From positions 1 to 11,006 of the forward strand of contig DAOWOP010000084.1 in the NCBI GenBank assembly GCA_030642005.1: a DNA stretch of 11,006 nucleotides, written 5' to 3'. Below the pieces are notes generated by a model, which was not told where the DNA came from, searched no databases, and saw nothing but the letters and a program-made list of their open reading frames with translations. This DNA is from Planctomycetales bacterium (GTDB taxonomy: Bacteria; Planctomycetota; Phycisphaerae; SM23-33). Made by a program: the position numbers and the translations under genes. Each line of letters begins with the position of its first letter. The stretch's first letter is position 1. Shown here piece by piece: positions 6,808-11,006 of this stretch.

Positions 6808-7554
6808 CTACTGTTGGCGTGAACGTCGGCGTTTGAAGAACAGGCCGATTGTGCCCATGCTCAGGATAAAGAGGCTGCATGGTTCGGGAGCGGTCGCCTC
6901 GATAATCAAAGTCGGGCGGTCCGCCGCATTCGCCGCGCCGCTACCGTAAAAATAAGGAACCGAAGTCTTATTGCTCTGAAGCCTCAGCCCGTTATTGGGC
7001 GTCGCACCGGTGATCCAGTTCTGAACCTTGACGGCATTGAGAGAAATCTCCAGAGTTTCCCCGTCCCAGGTGCTTCCGCTGCCGCCAAGCCAATAATCCG
7101 CATTCTCAATGGTATCAGCCTGGCCTGAACCGTTCTTCCATGGAATATCGCCGTTTCCACCGGTATCGTAGTATTGCCAAAGCCCAGTGGCGTTCTGTGG
7201 GGCGAGATACCAATCTGTATTATCACTGTAAAACCCGTAAGCATAGACAGTATAAGGGCTTGGGTTCTGCCCGCCGGACCTGGTGAGACGCAACCCGGCA
7301 CTTGAGACGATTGTATCACTCGGCCAACCCGTAAAATCGAACCGGACAAGCATGTAATCTATCTGAGAATCAGCAGGGGGGCTGGTTATCTCGCAAGGCG
7401 TGCCTGGGCTAAAGGTGCTGTCGGAATCGAATTTTACGCCTACGCTCACATCAGCGTAGAGAATATGCGTGTCCGCTGATGCCGGCTGTGAGCACGCAGC
7501 CCAGATCAGCAAGCCGAATAAAAACACCCTTCGCACAATGCCCGACCCCGACAT
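6808..7554 (-). CDS. Secreted DNRLRE-like protein with PEP-CTERM sorting signal
   Basis: A 248-aa exported protein. Residues 1-27 form a signal peptide (RR, hydrophobic FLFGLLIWAA, cleavage likely after ASA27). Residues 28-218 form a beta-rich domain of DNRLRE type: the MLVRFDFTGWPSDTIVSSAGLRL strand pair (68-90), then LEISLNAVKVQNWITG and NNGLRLQS, ending in PTLIIEAT. The tail is a classic PEP-CTERM signal: PEP at 223-225, a short hydrophobic helix (about 228-240) and a basic KRRRSR end. Such proteins are recognised and cut by an exosortase and are tied to exopolysaccharide production in several Gram-negative groups and planctomycetes. No exosortase lies in this window, so it must be encoded elsewhere. 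A strong AGGGAGG (7563-7569) sets the start. It is probably a matrix- or surface-associated protein; its ligand is unknown. Confidence 0.88.
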   Translation of the reverse strand: MSGSGIVRRVFLFGLLIWAACSQPASADTHILYADVSVGVKFDSDSTFSPGTPCEITSPPADSQIDYMLVRFDFTGWPSDTIVSSAGLRLTRSGGQNPSPYTVYAYGFYSDNTDWYLAPQNATGLWQYYDTGGNGDIPWKNGSGQADTIENADYWLGGSGSTWDGETLEISLNAVKVQNWITGATPNNGLRLQSNKTSVPYFYGSGAANAADRPTLIIEATAPEPCSLFILSMGTIGLFFKRRRSRQQ

Positions 7555-7576
7555 TGGTTCTGCCTCCCTTGACAGT

Positions 7577-7612
7577 CGATACGGATGAGCAGGAGCACTT
7601 GTAAGCGTATCG
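7577..7612. repeat. 7-bp inverted repeat in the divergent promoter region
   Basis: CGATACG (7577-7583) and CGTATCG (7606-7612) are perfect complements separated by 22 nt. They lie between the PEP-CTERM start codon and its candidate promoter, and one arm overlaps the -12 element of the sigma54-like motif. They could be two half-sites for a regulator or the stem of a leader hairpin. Confidence 0.4.
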
Positions 7613-7626
7613 CAACTTTCCGGCCC
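7611..7626 (-). promoter_or_regulatory. Sigma54-like -24/-12 motif upstream of the PEP-CTERM gene
   Basis: The minus strand reads GGGCCGGAAAGTTGCG, with GG and GC separated by exactly 10 nt and the -12 TTGC intact. The -24 box keeps GGC but not the full TGGCAC. Transcription would start near 7600, giving a leader of about 45 nt. PEP-CTERM genes in some bacteria (for example Zoogloea, via PrsK/PrsR and RpoN) are sigma54-dependent, so the match is suggestive. A sigma70 alternative on the same strand is TTGACG (7626-7631), 16 nt, TACGCT (7604-7609). Confidence 0.35.
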
Positions 7627-7640
7627 GTCAAAGAGAAATC

Positions 7641-7671
7641 TTTACAGGTGGGCTTATAATGACGATATAAA
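7641..7671 (+). promoter_or_regulatory. Candidate sigma70-like promoter of the epimerase gene
   Basis: TTTACA (7641-7646, 5 of 6 to TTGACA) is followed by TATAAT (7655-7660), which is too close to pair with it, and by TATAAA (7666-7671) at 19 nt. Either -10 could serve 30-45 nt upstream of the epimerase ATG. The pairing is imperfect, so the exact promoter is uncertain. Confidence 0.35.
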
Positions 7672-7703
7672 GTCGTGTCCTAACCGAACAGGAAGAAAAA
7701 AGC

Positions 7704-8795
7704 ATGAAGATAATCAACGTAGTCGGCGCTCGTCCTAATTTTATGAAGATTGCCCCGCTGATGGCGGCATACAAGGCCGCATCGGGCATCCAGCCTATGC
7801 TGGTTCACACCGGCCAGCATTACGACGAGCGGATGAGCGACCTTTTCTTCCGACAGTTGGGTATCCCCGAGCCGGACATCAACCTCGGCGTGGGTAGTGC
7901 CTCTCACGCCGTCCAGACTGCCGAGATTATGAAGGCCTTCGAGCCGGTCGTCCTCGAACATAAGCCCGACGCCGTCCTTGTCGTCGGCGACGTCAACAGC
8001 ACGATTGCCTGCGGTCTGGTAGCCGTCAAACTCGGCGTCAAACTCATCCACGTCGAAGCCGGTCTGCGAAGCGGCGACCGGGCAATGCCCGAAGAAATCA
8101 ACCGTCTCCTGACCGATTCCATCAGCGACCTTCTGTTCTGCACCGAGCAAAGCGGCGTCGATAACCTCACGCGCGAAGGCGTTCCCGACGAGAGGATTTT
8201 CCTCGTCGGAAACGTAATGATAGACACGCTGCTGAAGAATAAGGCAAAGGCGGACGCATCGAAAATACTGGACGAACTGGAACTTTCAACCGGTGCTTAT
8301 GCCGTCCTGACGCTGCATCGTCCGGCAAACGTCGATGATCCGGCTGTGCTCGGGCGAATACTCGACGCTCTGGAAGTAATTCAGCAGGACCTGCCGATTA
8401 TCTTTCCAATCCATCCGCGAACACGGAAGAATATCGCAGGTTCATCGCTGGCTGGACGGGTTGAAGTAATGACGGGCCTGCGTCTGATAGACCCGATCGG
8501 ATACCTGGATTTCCTGAAACTGACATCTTCGGCGCGATTGGTGCTGACGGATTCGGGCGGCATACAGGAAGAGACGACGATCCTGAAGGTTCCGTGTATC
8601 ACGCTGCGGGAAAATACCGAGCGGCCCGTAACGGCCGAGATCGGCTCCAACCAGATCGTCGGTACGGACCCGGAGAGGATAATCTCCGCTTATCGACAGG
8701 TTATCGACGGGCATTGGCGAGAGTCGCGGATTCCCGACCTTTGGGACGGATGCGCCGCCGAGCGGATCGTCAAGATACTTTCCGAGTGTCTGTAA
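7704..8795 (+). CDS. wecB: Non-hydrolysing UDP-GlcNAc 2-epimerase family (WecB/WbpI-like)
   Basis: A 363-aa cytosolic GT-B-fold epimerase, of usual family length. Family residues are all present: R10 and K15 in GARPNFMK, VHTGQHYD (34-41), D96 in VVGDVNST, HVEAGLRS with E118, E130 and E131 in MPEEINR, H205 in LTLHRPANV, H237 in FPIHPRT, S284-E290 in SGGIQEE, and RENTERPVT. The family reaction inverts C2 of UDP-GlcNAc to UDP-ManNAc. Beside WbpB/D/E-like genes it might instead be the WbpI-type enzyme that makes UDP-ManNAc3NAcA. The GARPNFMKIAPL start looks to me more like WecB proper, so substrate choice stays open. AGGAAG precedes the ATG. It converges on the aminotransferase gene with a 10-nt gap and has a decayed partial copy at 6058. 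Confidence 0.93.
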   Translation: MKIINVVGARPNFMKIAPLMAAYKAASGIQPMLVHTGQHYDERMSDLFFRQLGIPEPDINLGVGSASHAVQTAEIMKAFEPVVLEHKPDAVLVVGDVNSTIACGLVAVKLGVKLIHVEAGLRSGDRAMPEEINRLLTDSISDLLFCTEQSGVDNLTREGVPDERIFLVGNVMIDTLLKNKAKADASKILDELELSTGAYAVLTLHRPANVDDPAVLGRILDALEVIQQDLPIIFPIHPRTRKNIAGSSLAGRVEVMTGLRLIDPIGYLDFLKLTSSARLVLTDSGGIQEETTILKVPCITLRENTERPVTAEIGSNQIVGTDPERIISAYRQVIDGHWRESRIPDLWDGCAAERIVKILSECL

Positions 8796-8805
8796 TCCGC
8801 AGCCC

Positions 8806-9909
8806 TTATGCCAGGAATTCCCTGACCTTCCCGGCGACGAATTGAATCTGCTCGTCAGTCAGTTCCGGATAGACCGGCAGGGCCAGGGTCTCGGCGGCAG
8901 CCTGTTCCGATTCGGGGAAGTCGCCGCGCTTGTAACCCAATTCGGCGAAACATTCCTGTTCGTGCAGGCTCAAGGGGTAATAGACCTCGCAGCCGACGCC
9001 CTGTTCCTTCAGGAACGCCCTGAGTTCGTCGCGTTTGGGCACGCGGATGACGTACTGGTTGTAAATGGTAACGTTGTAATCGCGGATTACCGGCGTCGTT
9101 ACCGGCTCGAAGTCGGCGAAGAGTTCATCATATTTTGCGGCGTTTGCGCGGCGAGCCGCCGACCAGTCGTCGAGGTGGCGGAGTTTGACGATCAGCCCGG
9201 CGGCCTGGAGCGTATCCAGTCTGAAATTCCCGCCGACCCACTTGTGATAGTACTTCGGCTTGGAACCGTGATTGCGGCACTGCATCAACCTGTCGGCCAG
9301 TTCGGCGTCCTGCGTAACGATCATCCCCCCGTCGCCGAGGCCGCCGAGGTTCTTGGACGGGAAGAAACTGAAACACCCCACCGTCCCTATCGCCCCGGCC
9401 TTCCGGCCCCTGTATGTCGAGCCGATGCTCTGGGCAGCATCCTCGATAACGTAAAGGTTGTGTTTGGCGGCAATCTCCATAATCGGGTCCATTTCGGCCA
9501 CCTGGCCGAAGAGGTGTACCGGCATGATTGCCCTGGTCTTTTCGGTAACGGCGGCTTCGATCTTCGCCGGGTCGATGTTGAATGTGTCAGGCTCGATATC
9601 GACGAAGACGGGCTTCGCCCCGGTTCGCCAGATGCTCCCTGCCGTGGCGAAGAAGGTGTACGGCGTGGTGATAACTTCGTCTCCGGCGCCAACGCCGAGT
9701 GTCATCAGGCTCGCCAGCAGCGCATCTGTGCCGCTGGCAACGCCGACGGCAGCGGCGCAATCACTGTACTCAGCCACCGCTTTTTCCAGTTCCTTGACCT
9801 CCGGGCCGTTAATGAAATACTGACTGTCCATAACGGACTGCAAAGCCGGAGCCATCTCGTCCTTAATCGTCGCGTACTGTGCCTTCAAATCCAACAGTGG
9901 AACCTGCAT
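8806..9909 (-). CDS. wbpE: DegT/DnrJ/EryC1 PLP aminotransferase, WbpE-like
   Basis: A 367-aa sugar aminotransferase (fold type I). VGVASGTDALLASL (about 55-68) binds the PLP phosphate, the EDAAQSIGS motif (156-164) carries the PLP-ring aspartate D157, and K186 in FFPSKNLGGLGDGG is the Schiff-base lysine. NFRLDTLQAA is the usual later family motif. With wbpD- and wbpB-like genes directly upstream it most likely transfers an amino group from glutamate to C3 of the 3-keto UDP-GlcNAcA, as WbpE does; similar enzymes act at C4 in other pathways. The ATG at 9909 has AAAGGA about 10 nt upstream, and the start MQVPLLDLKAQY is typical. A gap of 43 nt separates it from the wbpD-like gene, so it is probably co-transcribed. 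Confidence 0.9.
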   Translation of the reverse strand: MQVPLLDLKAQYATIKDEMAPALQSVMDSQYFINGPEVKELEKAVAEYSDCAAAVGVASGTDALLASLMTLGVGAGDEVITTPYTFFATAGSIWRTGAKPVFVDIEPDTFNIDPAKIEAAVTEKTRAIMPVHLFGQVAEMDPIMEIAAKHNLYVIEDAAQSIGSTYRGRKAGAIGTVGCFSFFPSKNLGGLGDGGMIVTQDAELADRLMQCRNHGSKPKYYHKWVGGNFRLDTLQAAGLIVKLRHLDDWSAARRANAAKYDELFADFEPVTTPVIRDYNVTIYNQYVIRVPKRDELRAFLKEQGVGCEVYYPLSLHEQECFAELGYKRGDFPESEQAAAETLALPVYPELTDEQIQFVAGKVREFLA

Positions 9910-9952
9910 CTCAATTAAATCCTTTCACGTTAAATGTTATTTCCGAACGGCA

Positions 9953-10528
9953 TTATGCCGGTTGGAGCGTATCGCCGACAAGTTTATACTCGGTTCCGCA
10001 CCGTCGGCAGGCGCCGCCGGCGAGTTCCAGTTTTTCGCCGCACTGGCAGACCCATCCGTGCCGGCGGGCGGGATTGCCATAAACCAGCGCATAGTCCGGC
10101 ACGTCGGTAACAACAACAGCCCCCGCCCCGACAAAGGCGTACCGCCCTATCGTGTTCCCGCAGACCACGGTTGCGTTAGCACCGATTGTCGCGCCGCGCT
10201 TGACCAGCGTGTCCATGTACTCATCCTTGCGCGAAACGTGGCTGCGGGGGTTGAAAACGTTGGTGAAGACCATGCTTGGGCCGCAGAAGGTGTCGTCTTC
10301 CAGCGTAATGTTGTCGTAGATGGAGACGTTGTTCTGGACCTTGACGTTGTCGCCGAGGACAGCCTTTGAGCCGATGTTGACGTTCTGCCCGATAGAGCAG
10401 CCTTTGCCGATTACCGCACCGGGCATGATGTGGCTGAAGTGCCATATCTTCGTGCCTTCGCCGATAACGGCGCCGTCATCGACGTAACTGCTCTCGTGCA
10501 CAAAATATGGTTTTTCATCCTTGCTCAT
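9953..10528 (-). CDS. wbpD: WbpD-like UDP-sugar 3-N-acetyltransferase (hexapeptide)
   Basis: A left-handed beta-helix enzyme that would acetylate the 3-amino group of UDP-GlcNAc3NA to give UDP-2,3-diacetamido-2,3-dideoxy-glucuronate. Signature stretches are YFVHESSYVDDGAVIGEG, KIWHFSHIMPGAVIG, CSIGQNVNIG, VQNNVSIYDN, FCGPSMVFTNVFNPRS (about 81-96) and the closing YGNPARRHGWV. The C-terminus adds a small four-cysteine tail (C161, C163, C174, C177) that looks like a zinc ribbon. I chose the ATG at 10528 (191 aa, MSKDEKPYFVHE), the usual length and start for the family. The frame also has an upstream GTG at 10555 that would add 9 residues without a ribosome-binding site. The chosen ATG has only a weak one (GAG), so translation may depend on the upstream gene. 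Confidence 0.9.
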   Translation of the reverse strand: MSKDEKPYFVHESSYVDDGAVIGEGTKIWHFSHIMPGAVIGKGCSIGQNVNIGSKAVLGDNVKVQNNVSIYDNITLEDDTFCGPSMVFTNVFNPRSHVSRKDEYMDTLVKRGATIGANATVVCGNTIGRYAFVGAGAVVVTDVPDYALVYGNPARRHGWVCQCGEKLELAGGACRRCGTEYKLVGDTLQPA

Positions 10529-10560
10529 AGTTAGGTCTCGTAATAACAAAGACACTTTTC

Positions 10561-10577
10561 GTCGTCGTACCGACGAC
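10561..10577. repeat. Intercistronic hairpin GTCGTCG-tac-CGACGAC
   Basis: A perfect 7-bp inverted repeat with a 3-nt loop, 14 nt after the stop of the oxidoreductase gene and about 32 nt before the wbpD-like ATG. No U-run follows in the minus-strand reading, so it is more likely an mRNA-stabilising or processing hairpin than a terminator. Confidence 0.35.
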
Positions 10578-10591
10578 AGCTAAACGGATTG

Positions 10592-11006
10592 CTAACCGGT
10601 TACCAGACTGATTGGTTCTCCGCCGCGGGCCAGCGATTTCGTTCCGGCTTCGAGTACCTTCACCACCCGCAGCCCGTCGGCGCCGTCGCTGAGCGGCGTG
10701 TGGTCCTCTACGATGCAGTCGATAAAGTGTTGGCATTCGGTTTTCAGCGGCTCGCCGGCGTGGACCTTGGGAATAAGGATGTCGCCGGTCCGCAGCGTAA
10801 TGGCATCGGCGTAACTGGAAACGCTCTTTTGAATCTCCGCGCTCTTGTCATAGACGCGAATCTTTTCGGCTGCTTCCATATCGTCGAAGACCACCATCTT
10901 CTGTGAGCCGACGAGCGTTACCTTGCGGATTTTATGCGGGTCCAGCCAGGAGACGTGGATGTGCGCCATTCTGCCGTCGGCGAATTTCAGGTTGGCGAAG
11001 ACCACG
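10592..11006 (-). CDS. wbpB: Gfo/Idh/MocA-type oxidoreductase, WbpB-like, C-terminal part
   Basis: The C-terminal 138 residues of a gene that runs off the right edge; the frame stays open to the border, so the real start lies outside. What is visible is the alpha/beta substrate-binding half: FANLKFADGRMAHIHVSWLDPHKIRKVTLVGSQ, MVVFDDMEAAEKIRVYDK, EPLKTECQHFIDCIVED, then DGADGLRVVKVLEAG. This DGxxGLRVVxxLEA ending is usual in Gfo/Idh/MocA sugar oxidoreductases. The NAD-binding Rossmann half is not visible. With the wbpD and wbpE neighbours, the likely reaction is NAD-dependent oxidation at C3 of UDP-GlcNAcA. The family call is firm; the exact substrate is inferred from context. Confidence 0.85.
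   Translation of the reverse strand, partial: VVFANLKFADGRMAHIHVSWLDPHKIRKVTLVGSQKMVVFDDMEAAEKIRVYDKSAEIQKSVSSYADAITLRTGDILIPKVHAGEPLKTECQHFIDCIVEDHTPLSDGADGLRVVKVLEAGTKSLARGGEPISLVTG

Noticed and set aside
7680..8150. Minus-strand open frame of 156 codons opposite the epimerase
   Set aside because: It is a shadow of the epimerase, whose catalytic residues are all in the plus-strand frame.
8842..9918. Long plus-strand open frame (358 codons) opposite the aminotransferase gene
   Set aside because: It mirrors the aminotransferase on the other strand, has no recognisable domain, and arises from the G/C-rich codon pattern of the real gene.
9948..9960. Palindrome CGGCAT-t-ATGCCG at the wbpD-like stop codon
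   Set aside because: The stem is only 5-6 bp with no U-run and lies over the stop codon, so a terminator is not supported.
1..11006. Search for insertion sequences, CRISPR arrays, tRNA genes and riboswitches
   Set aside because: No transposase motif, regular repeat-spacer array, cloverleaf or known riboswitch core was seen on either strand.

Overview
The window is part of a surface-polysaccharide (exopolysaccharide or O-antigen-like) locus, probably from a Planctomycetota bacterium of the Phycisphaerae type. The organism call is an inference. It rests on a secreted DNRLRE-like protein with a PEP-CTERM sorting tail beside polysaccharide genes and on moderate GC content. No ribosomal or other taxonomic marker gene is present.

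Left block (about 117-5873, all on the minus strand, read right to left): a class I SAM-dependent methyltransferase, a Wzx-type flippase, a serine-acetyltransferase-like hexapeptide transferase that overlaps the flippase by 17 nt, a Wzy-like multi-spanning polymerase and a family-4-type glycosyltransferase. This is the assembly half of a Wzx/Wzy pathway. A sigma70-like promoter with a palindrome across its -35 element and spacer lies just upstream of the methyltransferase. The base composition looks richer in A/T than the right block. A further minus-strand gene may begin at position 43 and leave the window.

Middle block (about 5874-7703): a gene-poor stretch of over 900 nt holds a decayed 5' fragment of a wecB-like gene (from 6058) and, on the other strand, what looks like a broken piece of a DNRLRE-type protein. 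Next comes an intact DNRLRE/PEP-CTERM protein on the minus strand. The divergent gap between it and the epimerase carries a GG-N10-GC sigma54-like motif, a 7-bp inverted repeat and sigma70-like elements. The order (epimerase remnant, DNRLRE remnant, intact DNRLRE gene, intact epimerase) suggests a partial duplication or a recombination seam.

Right block (7704-11006): a non-hydrolysing UDP-GlcNAc 2-epimerase (WecB/WbpI family) on the plus strand converges, with a 10-nt gap, on a minus-strand set coding for a WbpB-like oxidoreductase (partial), a WbpD-like N-acetyltransferase and a WbpE-like PLP aminotransferase. B, E and D together convert UDP-GlcNAcA into UDP-2,3-diacetamido-2,3-dideoxy-glucuronate. 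The epimerase could then give the mannuronate form (WbpI role) or instead supply UDP-ManNAc (WecB role). No wbpA-like UDP-GlcNAc dehydrogenase and no exosortase lie in the window.

No tRNA, rRNA, CRISPR array or intact mobile element was recognised. All enzyme classes are known; the less ordinary parts are the remnant region and the regulatory palindromes.
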